Below, in pieces: positions 47,562 through 62,440 of a stretch of 64,000 nt of DNA. The notes beneath the pieces are model-generated. The model saw only the letters and a list, made by a program, of their open reading frames with translations, was not told the DNA's origin and did no database searches. This DNA is from Ficedula albicollis (Eukaryota > Chordata > Aves > Passeriformes > Muscicapidae), in the NCBI RefSeq assembly GCF_000247815.1, contig NC_021674.1, positions 10,539,626 to 10,603,625 on the forward strand. The letters are read 5' to 3'. A program made the translations under genes and the position numbers. Positions within the stretch are counted from its first letter, which is position 1. Every line of letters begins with the position of its first letter.

Positions 47562-50329
47562 GCAGTATTCTGCTGTCATGTACTAGCCTATACACACCAA
47601 TTTAAGTGAAAGGATTTTTTTTTACTGGGAAAGTAGGGTTGGCTTTTGTTCAAACGTTTCTATAAGATCTCCCATCTTCCTCCCCAAACTGCATTTGTAT
47701 GGGAATAATCCATAACTTGTATAGGGCTGATTTAAATTCTTTTTGCTCTTCCAGATTTCCAGCAGAGAGGAGTAGAAAAAAAAAAAGAAGTTAATTTTAG
47801 GGGGCTAGGAGGCTTGGAAGTGGCTCGGAGGCAAAGGAAAACTTGATCTTCTTTTTAAATTATCATATGAAATTTAAATTGTTAATATATAATTTCAAGA
47901 GTCTTATTTGTATCACCATTTATTCCTTGTAAACAGCATGGGAAACCTGGCAGTGTTGTAGCAGGATCTGAATAAGAGACTAGCAATTTACTAATTCCCT
48001 TTTAAAGACTAACAGAGCTCCTAAGCACAGCTTTGGCACCCTGCTTGATTCAGTTTCTTCATGCTTCTATGAAGGTTTATTGACTATATAAGGACCAAAT
48101 AAGGGGTAAGCTGAAATCAGAAACACAGTATTCATTCATTTAACTCTGCTATAATAGAGTAAATTCAGGGTGACTCAAGGGACATAATGTCTTGTAAAAC
48201 ATATGTACTTAATATAAGGGTCATAAAATTTATTAAATTAAAAGCTAGGTTAAAAATAGGAAGAAAATTTTTGCTGCTGTCTAAATGAGCAGTAATTTCC
48301 CTTTGGCCTTTCCCTTTTCACCTAATATGGGTTCTAGGTATTGTTGGTTTTTTGTTTTTTGGGTTTTTTAAATAGTCAACTGGTAAAATCTTCACTGTTC
48401 ACATGTGAATGTAAGTCACAGGTGAACTGGTATGCTAAACAAAGAAGAAGAGGCGTGGTCAGCTGGGAGGATTTGTTACATCATGGTTGACCATACTTGA
48501 AAATCTGTAGGTATCCATTTATTATTTTGGAAGGAAGAGTCACTTTCTCCAGGCCCAACAGAGCACAATGGACAAAAGTCTGTTTTGGCCTTAAGGCTGA
48601 GAAAACCATAAATTTCATTTTATATCTCCACAAAGATGCCCCATTGCTGGTGGAATGTCAACCAGAAGCCTCTTTCCCTAGTGATTCAGTCATGGGTTGT
48701 GTAAGAAGACCCTCTTGTGTGAATGTTGCAGGGTTACTTGAAGAAATGCTCCAGGGACTGTGAGACACCAAGAATCCCCTCCTGTCCTTGACAGATGTAT
48801 CAGCAGAACCAAAGTGCTCAGATGAAGTCAATGTAATTATCCTGCAGTTCTGCAGAATGACAGCAGAATTTAGCTCCTTCGATCAAGACAACCATTTTCT
48901 ATTAGAGATGTTGGGGAGGTGGGGTGGAAATAAAGCCTTGTGACCTAAATCCTCCTCACTAACCCCTAAGAAACAACAGGGATTCTCGCCATCCTTGACT
49001 AATGACACTGGCCAGACCATTTGTGACTGAGAGCTCTGCAACGTTTGCTCAATGGCATAAGTTGTTAAGGAAGGCCGTGAAAAGCTTGTGTGTGCTAGAG
49101 GGCCACCCCTTCCCAGTGTGTTTTTACACCACAGGATAACACAACCAGCCTCAATTCCCATCCCCTGCACACTATGAAGGCTTTTTTTTTTTTTTTTAAT
49201 GCTGTTTAAACACTTCTGCGCCCAAATCTGTCACCCGTGACCTCATTAAGTTGCATTTAATCACACAGAGATGCCCATCAGGCCTAACCCCATCATTTCC
49301 TGAGGAATTTTCCCCTGATTTACTTAATAGCTCTCAAACACTAAGCGGGAGACCTCCGGGTGCTGTTCCCTGTGCATGTTTGGTTACTGGCATTCATACT
49401 GTGTTTTAAATAAACACTGTTTTGCAGGCATACTTGTTTTGAAAAATAAACTTCTGGGCAGAAAGAGCTAGTTCACATCAGAGCCAGATTGGTAGCGATT
49501 TGGCTCTCCCCAGCAGATTGGAAGAGGTCAGATTTTTGGTTTTGGGGGGATGGGTAGGGAGGAAGAAGTCACCATTTCTCAAATAGCACCTAGCATTTCA
49601 CACCCCCCAGGGAGAAGAAAAGCCTGAAACTAAAGTGGTGGCTTTTTACAGGGGTGCTTTGGGAAGAGGGTATGGTAGCAGCCCTGCAATGTGACCCCAA
49701 AGGGCATCTCATTCTCCATCCCCAGGGAGTGCAACTTCACCCCTGTCTTCAGCTGGAAGCATGTTGGTCCACAACCTTCATCCTCATGCTGAAAGGCTTC
49801 TGCAAGAATAAAGACCACTGCCCTTATCCTGCCTATCCTGCCAGCTTAGTTACCTATTCCCCTGCCCATAAAAAGTTTTCACTTCTGGGATGTAACCATG
49901 AAGAATAAGGGAGGATTAGGATCTCCTGGGCAAGAGTATTCTGTGTGATTAAAAACTCCCTAACCTGAGAGCGTTTTCTGGGAGGCAAAACTGGGAAGGT
50001 TCATTGCATGTGTCCTCTCTTTCTTCTGGGACTCTTGATGTGGTTATCACAAATCCTTAGAGAGTGGGAGTACAAGACCCCTTTGACTGCAAGTCCTACA
50101 ATGGATTAACCAAGGATGGACCTGGGCAGTGGTGGCAGCTTGCTGGGACACCAGTGGGGCAGGAAACCACAAGGTTATTGCACTGATCCTGAGCTGGATC
50201 TGGTCAACTTGATGTGGAGATGCCCAGACAGGAGGGAAAGCTGAGCAAAGCTGCAAAGTGATGGTTACAAAATGGTTGTCTAAAAAGTGTGAGATGAGGA
50301 TCCTTCATGCTCAGTATGATTTTGTGCAT
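47562..50329. other. Unique non-coding sequence
   Basis: No gene is recognised. T runs occur near 47619-47626 and 49183-49198. The AT-rich complex part at 47860-48260 may be conserved. Confidence 0.35.
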
Positions 50330-50357
50330 GTGTGTGTATATATATATATATATATAT
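50330..50357. repeat. (GT)n(AT)n microsatellite
   Basis: A GTGTGTGTATATATAT series of about 28 bp. Confidence 0.9.
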
Positions 50358-50561
50358 CTGCACTTGTTTGTTGCCCAGTGGTTTGCTACCATTCAGGGGA
50401 AGGAAAAGTGCAACAGAAATTAGGAGGTTCTTCCATAAAAGACACCAGGCTTGATAGCATGGTGTGCAGCCAGTGGAATTAATGCAGGTGTTTTACAGCA
50501 GGAAATATTTACCCTATGCAGTACCATACACATTATGTGGCCTTCCTCTGATAGAGCTCAG

Positions 50562-50701
50562 TTTGATCACCAGCTCCAAGCAGTATCTTGTCCTGACATT
50601 TGTGCAAGGTGCATTTTAGAGCTGACCTTTCTTTGATCACCAGCTCCAAGCAGTATCTTGTCCTGACATTTGTGCAAGTTGCATTTTAGAGCTGACCTTT
50701 C
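50562..50701. repeat. 70-bp tandem duplication
   Basis: Two copies (50562-50631 and 50632-50701) start TTTGATCACCAGCTCC, with one difference seen (GCAAGGTGC against GCAAGTTGC). Confidence 0.95.
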
Positions 50702-51059
50702 TGTCCCGCTGATAGGATCACAGCGTATTCAGCATCACCATGTTTGGACCTATTTCTTTCTTTTTTCTCCACTACAGAGCTGGGCCACTGTGGTGGACAA
50801 ACAGGAGCCCTCCCCTATCTGTCATATCATTGTCTTCCCTTAAATTAATAAGATAATTTATTAGGTGAATGAGATGAACAACATTCAGTTATTTTCTTTG
50901 GTTGTTCTTAAAAGCCAGCATTGTCTAAAATTGCTACTAAAGTCATGTCCATGCTGCCGTGTCTTGGGAGGAAGTTTGGAGTGGCTGGTGAAACCAGGTG
51001 GATGGCATCGGTGCCTTTATGCTGTTCAGATCAGAGGCATCATGTCAAAATAAGGTGTT
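50702..51059. other. Unique non-coding sequence
   Basis: Nothing is recognised. Confidence 0.4.
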
Positions 51060-51545
51060 CAAACTTCTGAAAAGACAATCCTTTGAAAGCTCTGGGACTA
51101 GGCTACAATGCAAATCATTTGTCCATGGGAAGGGTCACCAATTAATTAGCAGTTTTATTTAAAAAGATTTCAACTGGCAACCCTTCTGAAATTTAAGCAC
51201 ATTGTTCATGATGTAATTATAGATGAAATATTAGAGAAGTGGACTAATTACACACAATGCACTTGAGCCCAATTAAAATAGCATCTGCAGTGAACGTAGG
51301 GGTATTCTCTTTCGCTAATAAGAAATACTTTCTTAACAACAGAAAATAAAATAGCTAAATTGGATATGCAGTTGAGATTATAAATATCCTATTAGCATAT
51401 AAAATGAGGATTAACCTTATTTAATCACTGCTTGCTTGATCATCAAAAGTCATGTTTCACCTCTATAATGTAGCTGCATCCTCTTTGAAGGAAAAAAAAA
51501 GCAGCATATTAATAAATTTGGCTAATTAGGTGCTTTTTCTCATCT
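51060..51545. other. Conserved-element candidate rich in TAAT cores
   Basis: Complex AT-rich sequence with many homeodomain-type cores: CCAATTAATTAGCAG near 51140, CTAATTACAC near 51245 and CCCAATTAAAATAGC near 51270. The central part has no simple repeat. Developmental enhancers often look like this; conservation has to be tested. Confidence 0.4.
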
Positions 51546-51819
51546 GCTCAATGGAGCTGGTGGAGGAAACTGACTGCCCCTAAGCACTTGGCTCTTTCAC
51601 ATCTTAAAGTTTAAGCTTATTTCTAGTAGACATCTATTGATGAAGATGCAGGGTTTAAGCGGATTTGTATGCGGGGTTCTGGCCTGTATGGCTTGGTGGG
51701 TAATCATATCAAGGAGGACTTTGAGCTGCGAAGCTGTTGGGGAGGTGAAAAAAGATGGGGATAAAGAAAAGGACTTAAATCACAAGTTTTCTCCTGTGCA
51801 AAATAAAGTTCTGCCTTAA

Positions 51820-52075
51820 ATATCACCGCGTGAGGGCCCGTTCTAGTTTCATTTACTCTGGAGGTTGGAGCAACTTGTTTTGCTGGGGTCTGTGACCGGC
51901 GGTGTCGCTGGGAGCCAGCTGGCGCTCAGAGGAGCTGCGCTCCCGGCGCAGCGGGGACAGCGCTGCCCGCCAGCTGGCGGCTTGGCTGCGCCAGCGCTGG
52001 GCAAGGGGCCGGGGCAGCGAGGGGAGCCCTCCGACTTCCAACCTCCTCTCTAAATATTCAGCTGATCCCGCCTGC
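51820..52075. promoter_or_regulatory. Small CpG island with repeated E-box palindrome
   Basis: A 250-bp GC- and CpG-rich island in AT-rich surroundings. It holds two copies of the palindrome GCCAGCTGGC (51914-51923 and 51969-51978, the second extended to CGCCAGCTGGCG), each with a CAGCTG E-box. It could be an alternative promoter or a CpG-rich enhancer. The short open frames in it are compositional. Confidence 0.45.
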
Positions 52076-54002
<1,927 letters not shown>

Positions 54003-55799
54003 GTTGGTAGTGGCAATGGAAGGCTTTGTTTTCTTGTATTAAGAGCAGCCTTCCATCCCTTAGGGCAGAACAAAAGAGCTTGGAAGCATGTTCTCAGTGT
54101 CTTCACAAAGACTCAAAAACCAGTATGATGTTGGTTTTTTTTTTAAAGGAACCCCCAGTTTGTTTTCCCACGATTGGTTTAAGTCACTCTGACATGAGTT
54201 CATATCCTTTCTTGCCTGATTCATGGAGACTGGAGAAGGGCAGCAGTAGCAGAAGCAGCAGCAGCAACCTCCACAGGACAGGAGGTTGGGTGACACTACC
54301 AACTCAGTTCTGCAGGGCAGTTTGGAGCTGATAGGGTAGACATACACCTTTTGTTGCTGCTGTTCCTGTCTTTAAATATCATCATTACTTATATTTTTAG
54401 GGTTTATGTCCATTTTTTATCTAACCTGGTAGGAGAGGGCTAAAGGAACCTGAAGTGTAAATGTAGCTCAAAATATTGAAATCAATCTTGTGGTGGTCTT
54501 ATTTCAGTTATTTTCAAAACTCTCACTTCCAGCCACTCCTGGCTGTGGCACAGGCCACCCTCTCATTTGTAGCCTGCCACTTTCCCCCTCCTCTTCTTTT
54601 GGTGCTAGAAATCACATTCAACTAAACCTTTCAGAGAAACACAGGAGGCAAATTGAAAGTGACTGGGAATAAAATAGACTTTGCCATGCGGGGGGATTTG
54701 AGGTGTTATACTGTAGGGGAGGGCTGTGGGTGAAGTGACTGAATCCAGAAACATATGGAGAATGGAAAGGTCTGTGGGTGATCGTAACATCAAAAACATG
54801 AAATGAAGTCAGCTGCTGTGGTAGAGATGCAAGTTCAGGGACTCTGCTGCAAAGAAATTAAGGAAAATACAAGTGGGAATGAGAAACATTTTTCTGCCTT
54901 TCATGGCTATTCATATGGCAAGAAACTTCTCTTTGGACTCTGGTTTTAAATTGTTTGTGGGTTTTTTTTTACTGATGCTATAGCCTTAAATCATGGCAAT
55001 ATTCCTGAGTATAGAAATGATAACTTGGGGACTCTAGTTTCAGTGACAGGACAATTAAACACTACTTTCAATGTAGCTGCAGCCAAAATCCTGCCTTTTT
55101 TTTCTCCCATCCTGAGCACTGGTTCATTAGGCAAACCCAGCATTAACAGCAGCTTCTTGCCTTGCCAGGTGGGCCAAATAGTGAAACCAAAACAAAGCTG
55201 GCAGTTGACTTTTATCCACTTACATCAAATTAGGGTAACTCTTGGCTCTTTATGTGTTCTTATTTGCTATAAAGAAAGAGAATTTGGGAAATCTAAAATC
55301 CCCGAGTGCCACAGAAATGTTAGATTTGGGTCCGATTCCCTTCAAAGAGATTATTCATCTCGTTTCCCACTCAGCCATCAAAAATGAGGTGATCCAATTT
55401 CCAGAACCGATTATCAGCCAGCAGCTCCCTTTGAGATTTTTTCCTGCATGCTCAGACCCTGGAGCAAGAAGAGCTCCTGTCCCTTCTGTGGTGCAGAGGG
55501 GAAACATTTTGGCCAGTTCATTAAGATGCTTTAAATGGGCTTAGAAGTAATTTACAACCCTAGCTCTGGCCGCCATGATTGGTTGTCACATCTCATCATC
55601 CCCTCCAGATCTTCAGGGGAGGTTTACACAGCAATTCAGCTTCAGCATGGAGTTGCTACATTATGGGTGAAGGGTCCTGTTACGACACTGGATTGTTTTA
55701 CTGGGGAAAGCAGAAACCAAGATGCTTCAGTGGGAGGAGGGAGAAATAGGTCTTTCCAAAGAAGATCAAAGGAGGCAAGAGGAGGGGACTGATTTTCGG
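54003..55799. other. Unique non-coding sequence
   Basis: No gene is recognised. A small AGC-type triplet cluster lies at 54240-54270. Confidence 0.4.
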
Positions 55800-56139
55800 C
55801 GAAAGATGCAGGCTCATCTCACTGCCTCTGTACTATAATTCAAGGCTTGTTTCCAAGACCCATCGCACAATTTTTCCTGTAACAGAATGGAGGGGAGTGT
55901 GGGGAGGAGGACTTGGTTAAATTGTAAATTAGTATTTCTTCAAGTGCTCCGAGAAAATATGTTCTTTCCCTGTAGAGCCTATACATTATTTTCACGTAGT
56001 TACAGGGCCTCACATTTCCTGGAACTATCAACCAGACCTTAATTCTCCTCACAAGACATCCCCTTAAAATTGTGAAGCTCTCTTAATCAACCTTTGTATC
56101 AGCAGCAAATTTGCAGTATGACCTAATTTGAAAGATGTC
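55800..56139. other. Unique non-coding sequence, possibly conserved
   Basis: Nothing definite is seen. The sequence is complex and grades into the conserved-looking block to the right. Confidence 0.3.
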
Positions 56140-56335
56140 TTGAAGTGCTGACTCAAAGGGTTGGTGAATAAAAGCCAGTCATTGCCGCTGTGACACTAAT
56201 GTGATGCAAAACAAAATCGAGTTGCATCAGCCGAACATTAGTTTGCAAAAAATGTTAGTGATTGAAGCCACTTGCTGGTCATCTTTTATTTATACTTATG
56301 AAATTTATACTACTTGGGGTCTGAAATGGCTCTAA
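56140..56335. other. Strong conserved-element candidate
   Basis: Dense, non-repetitive sequence with direct and inverted copies of related words: ACACTAATGTGATGCAAAAC, GAGTTGCATCAGCCG, AACATTAGTTTGC and AATGTTAGTGATTG. The words TGATGCAA and TTGCATCA are reverse complements (56199-56206 and 56222-56229) and match C/EBP-ATF or MAF-type half-sites. CpGs are retained. I infer an enhancer; conservation is untested. Confidence 0.4.
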
Positions 56336-57380
<1,045 letters not shown>

Positions 57381-57616
57381 TTGAGCTTCTCTTTTTCATG
57401 CTTTCTTAAGGAAGCTTATTTGAGCTAGAACAACCTGGTGAGTTACTTCACCGGTTTGTCAAATATTGGCAGCTAATTTACACTTTGAAGGGTTACCGAA
57501 GAATCAGGGGTCTAGGGATGAATCAACTCAGCAGAGCTATTTTTCCCTGCACTTTTTAAAAAATTATTTTACTTTTAAATTAAAATATCAATAATGCAAA
57601 TCATCTAACATGTGCT
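57381..57616. other. AT-rich non-coding sequence
   Basis: Short AT-rich stretch with no gene or repeat seen. Confidence 0.4.
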
Positions 57617-57776
57617 GATAAAATGTCTATGACTTCCCACTGAAGTATCTGAAAACCAGATACATACAGATACACAGAACAAGGGAGACAGGCCATGATA
57701 AAATGTCTATGACTTCCCACTGAAGTATCTGAAAACCAGATACATACAGACACACAGAACAAGGGAGACAGGCCAT
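57617..57776. repeat. 80-bp tandem duplication
   Basis: Two copies (57617-57696 and 57697-57776) start GATAAAATGTCTATGAC. One difference is seen (CAGATACAC against CAGACACAC). Confidence 0.96.
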
Positions 57777-59077
57777 TAATTTAAAATTTAGAGGAACAAT
57801 AAGTTTTTGATAGCAATGGGTTACTGTGCTAATGATTATTTAACTTGCTTCATGTAGGGTTAAGTGTGTATGGCTATGTAAAGTGCAGCGCCTTATTGAA
57901 GCAAGAAAATTTTCCCTCTGAAATGTTATATTCAAAGCAGGGGGAAGAAAGCAGCCAGATTATAAAAAACAGTTACTATATGATGGCAAATTTCGAGCAT
58001 TTGTGAAGCAGAAGCCACCACAGTTAGAGAAGTAAATTTTGCTACTGCAGGTTAAGAACCCCGAACAACCATACAAAAACCCAAAATATTTCTGAGTTTC
58101 CTCTCTGCTTCTTCTTAGAAGCTATTTTAGTATGGCTGTATTTATTGACGGGTGCAAGAAGGGAGCATGGCTGCATGTTTTACCTTGCTGGTTATTCTCC
58201 TAATCATTCTCATCCTTTCTCTTTATTTGCCTTCATTTTCTATTTTTTTAAATTTTCTTTTCTTTTACTTATTCTCAAGGTGGGTATTACCACAATAAGA
58301 TAGTGTGGGATCTGGGGTTTGTTTGTGTCTTTTTGAGCTTGAAGGGTCATCTTACTACAGACATATAATTCAATACTGTACATATTATGCAAGAAAACTC
58401 TGATCATTCTTTTTCAATGCCACTTCTAAGTTAAAAAAAAAGCTAAAACTAGCAATAAATGTTTGATAGCCTGTAAATTATTTACAGACTTTTTTTACTC
58501 CAGCACTCTTCAAGTACAGTATGTTTGTGCTTTTTATGTTGTTTATTTTGTCTTTCTAAAGGGATTGCACTTGCTAACCTCCCAGTTTTGGGTTGTTTAT
58601 CCTTTATGTGTCTGACTTCTTAAGAGTGCTGCCATTTGTGAGTATTTTGTATCCTTCAGCCCTCCTAGGAAGTTGTAGATAGAAATGCTCTAAACCCTCC
58701 TCCAATAGTTTCCTATATGAAGAGGATGGCAAAGTACACAGCTAATGATCTGGAAGTTAGCTGGAATTCAGAGACAAATACAAAACATAATATATCTATC
58801 TACCTATATATATATATAAGAGATTTTTTTTCCCTAAAAAAGAAACAAAAAAAAAAAGAGCAATGAAAATTTATGACCTTAACATTCCTTCAGGGTCAAG
58901 CAATTTATCAAATTCTCTCACTTTCTGGTTTCAATTACACAGTTATTGTGGAAGGAACTTATTTTAGCAGGTTCATTTGCCTCAGTAGGGAATACAGGAC
59001 TTTGGCCTAATGCTTCACCTTTAGTGCAGGCCATTTGAGCCTTAGAACAAATACCAATCATCACTCTTAGAAAAAAA
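57777..59077. other. AT-rich non-coding sequence
   Basis: No gene is recognised. A TATC/TA microsatellite lies at 58791-58819, with A-rich runs near 58846-58857. Confidence 0.4.
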
Positions 59078-59164
59078 AAAAAAAAGTAAAAAAAAAAAAA
59101 TCTGCATCGGTATGGCCTATTAAAAAAAAGTAAAAAAAAAAAATCTGCATCGGTATGGCCTATT
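59078..59164. repeat. 43-bp tandem duplication with A-rich unit
   Basis: The unit is an A run, GT, an A run and TCTGCATCGGTATGGCCTATT, present twice (59078-59121 and 59122-59164), with a one-base difference in A-run length. Confidence 0.95.
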
Positions 59165-61480
59165 GGAATGGGGTTTCCGTCAAGGTAAACGGTTGTCGGC
59201 AATGACTGTGGTAGAGTGGCGATAAATCCCATTTTATTGCTGAAAAATTCCAGCTTCTCTCCATGCCTGACAGCTCCCCACATTCTCGTACCCATTTGGG
59301 CAATTTCTGTACTATGTCCATCTGGTTCTTATTACCTCTCAACCTGCCAGTGTCTGATCCAGAAAAAGTGCAGGTCAAAAACTGGGGAAAGAAACCAAGG
59401 TGATGGACAAAACAGAAAGAGAGTGATTGAGAGACCAAGTCACGCTTCCTGTTCTTCCCTCCCCAGCCAAGAAAATATGGGTCTGAGTGGTATAAACAAA
59501 TTTAAGGGAGGTTATTATCTTAATTATGAGGTTGCTGTCAATGTCCTTAAAATACCAGATTTAATAAGTATTAATCCATATGCTCCAGGCTTTGGTATTG
59601 CCACCAAATATTTGCCCAGGACACTGATGACATCTGCCTAAGTGAAAACTTTCTGGAGAAATGAGAAAAGCCATGACTTCAAATACTGAAATCTAGGAGT
59701 CCTGGTGTGACCATTTCATCTTCAGCCTTTTTCACTGTGTCCTTGGCATTAAGGAGAGCGAGGCTTACCTCCAAAAGTTCATTTGGAGTTTCAAATTGTT
59801 TTAGGAGGGCATCAAAAGTATAATTAAATGGCAATTTGAAAAAAAAAACCCAACCCAAAATAAAAGTTAGGCTAGCTTCTTGACAGAAAATTGAAAAGAA
59901 AGGAAAGTCTTTATTTCCATGCAAGTTTTGTGAATACTGCTGAACTCTGACAATAAGTAGAGGGAAAAATTGATAACTTTAAAAAATTTAAAAATCAAAA
60001 AAATTAGCCCACAACAACTGAACTGTCAATAAGTCAAAACAAAAACCCATGGGAGCACTTGGTCTCCTCCCAATTAAAACTATTTTGTGTGGCATTTGTC
60101 AAGGACCCCCTAGTGCTATCAGGAGACATACCCTGATCCACTATCAATCTCTTCCTTCAAGGGAGCCCAACAAATTTAATTGCAATTTCTGTATTTATTC
60201 TACCTGAAACAAAAACTAATTTCCCACCCAAAATGTTGCTCACCGTACCTTTTTTCCCCGTAGATCATCACTACTCAGGTCCTGTAGTCTCACATTAGCT
60301 TGCATAGCCTCTTTCTGCATTCCCTGAAGATGCAAGGGAAATTAAACCCAACGTTTTGGAGCTAAAAAGTCCAAAAAAATCTGAATGAATTCTAAACAGC
60401 AGACATTTCAGAGTATGCTCTACCATCTGCTCAGTGATACCTGGGGAGGAGGGCTTTTGAGCATCCCACACTGGTAGGAATTGCTGAAAGGCATAATAGT
60501 CTGATCTGTCAAAAAAGAGCTGGAAACTGTGGGAGATATTAGGAATGATGTCCCCACGGCTTGTACAAAACTTTTGGCTCTCAGGAGCTCAAGATGTGGC
60601 TCTAAAAGTGAAACAAGACACAGGGGTATGGTTTTCAGAGGAGCTGGAGGAAGCTGTTGCCATTGAACAAGGAGTTAGGACAGAGAACGAGTAGGAAGGA
60701 AAAGGAGGGGAGAGCTCAACATCTTGCTCCAGAATGGGTGACCTAAAAACACCATGTGCAAAATGTGACATCCAGCTCATCACCTGTCCTTGCAACTTCT
60801 CCCTCTGATGCTGGTGCATCCATAGGAACTCGGAGGAGATTGCTGTGGAGGGGAAAGTCTTCCTCTCTGTTACCTTTTGGTGTCAGTAATAGCACTGAGA
60901 AATCTGACTGCCTATGCTTAGGATTTGCTTGCATTTGCCATGCATTATAGAATTAGATTTTTTTTTAAAGTATTATATTCTGTGTGTCTTTTTCTTTGTT
61001 CAGTTGTGGGGGCACTGCTATGCAGATTTAGGTGCCAAAATATAAGAGTGTGGTTTGAGACATCTACAAAATCTTGGCTTGAAGAACCGCTCAGCCACAC
61101 TGCTTGATTTGTCTGTGAACCCTTTGAATACAAAAGAAGCTGATAAGAGGGAAAGCCCCAACTTCTACAATGAAAATATATCAGCATGAAAATGGTTAAT
61201 GGTGAGTATTATAGCTTCAAAAGAGCCCATTGGCTACCCCTAAAGGATGCCCTGCAATTGTTAAACTCATCAGATGCAACTACCCTTCCTCAGCTAACCC
61301 TTACATTTGTCTGGCTAACAGTAAAAAAATACTACAATAAATTGGTAACATATGTTGCCAGACAAGAATAAGTGATATAAATAAAGAGTCAAGAGACATA
61401 GCCCCTCAAGAACAATGTGTAAAGATTTAAACTTCCAATGTATTAGTTAAGCTAGGAATATTTTAGGAGGAACTTGAAAG
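59165..61480. other. Unique non-coding sequence
   Basis: No gene is recognised. The part near 59505-59620 is complex AT-rich sequence (TCTTAATTATGAGG) and may be conserved. Open frames are at most 141 codons and featureless. Confidence 0.35.
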
Positions 61481-61547
61481 TGGTGTACTGTTTGTTTATA
61501 TCATTCCTTCTCCTTTTTTTTCCCTCTCTCTTTTTTCTTCTCGTCAG

Positions 61548-61600
61548 ATTGCATTTTAAATCAAAATGTTCTCCATGACTGACTGCTTTGCAGCACTAGG
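61548..61600 (+). other. Candidate 53-bp exon with strong splice sites and a start codon
   Basis: A long polypyrimidine tract (about 61502-61541, mostly C and T) ends in TCGTCAG at 61547. It is followed by 53 bp and then a GTAAGT donor at 61601. All three frames of the segment contain a stop if read from its first base. An ATG at 61566 with A at -3 opens a frame that stays open to the donor (MFSMTDCFAAL, two bases over). This fits a 5' exon with the start codon, or a non-coding RNA exon. I do not recognise the peptide. Confidence 0.4.
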
Positions 61601-62340
61601 GTAAGTCCCATTTTTCCACAGCTTAAACAAAAAATATGCCTAAGAAATCTATGCTAGAAAGGCATTTGGCTGGGTTTTGGTTTAGTAAATAAGTACAATG
61701 TTGTTGGGAAGATATCCCTCCCCCCTTTTTTCTTCTTTTTCTTGTACTTTTTTTCTTAATCCAACTATAGCAAGCTGTGTATGTGCAAACATAGCTAATA
61801 TCAAGAAAGCCAATTCACTGTAAAGGTTACAACTCTCCAAACTAGTAATACATTAACAGCTGCAGCATTAAAAAAGAAAATACAAACCCAAATATGCTTT
61901 GAGACCTGGCTGGATGTTTTATTTATCTTTTACTTTTATTGAGACATCCTCTGAAAAATGGCATAAAATAAATAGTTTTACAAAGCAACAACATAATCAA
62001 TCTCTAAATGAGAAGATAAATCAAGGATTTCATTAACTGCTGGTAGCCAGTTTAAATTGTAGTCTTGTCCATAATGTCTATCTATCTATGTATGTCCAAG
62101 TTATATTAAAAACCTTTAAATGGCTTTGTAATATCAGCTACATCTAGCTATTATAATAATTAATGATACTGTTTTATAAATCAATATATGTATTCTTGAT
62201 AAATTCATATCCAGTTAATGGTGTAATTTAAATAAAAAATTAATGTAATAAAGGACATACTGGAATAGGCAGGAAATCTTTAAAGGTTAAGAGGCAAATT
62301 TGTCTAAATTCTTTTCTTTGTACCTATTTTTTGAGAAAGC
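61601..62340. other. AT-rich non-coding sequence, possibly conserved
   Basis: Very AT-rich complex sequence with TAAT cores at 62150-62165 and short GTCTATCTATCTATG near 62075. It may belong to a conserved block around the candidate exon. Confidence 0.35.
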
Positions 62341-62440
62341 CTCCTTTGAAATGCAGCTGATAGCAGGCTGGCTCTTCCGATCGCGCTCTCGCCATTAGTT
62401 CTGTTTTAACAGCACCCGGTGAGTTTTCGCAGCCAGAGAA
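62341..62440. other. Short CpG-retaining block
   Basis: CCGATCGCGCTCTCGCC at 62377-62393 and CACCCGGTGAG at 62413-62423 stand out from the AT-rich surroundings. It may be a regulatory element; no gene is seen. Confidence 0.3.
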
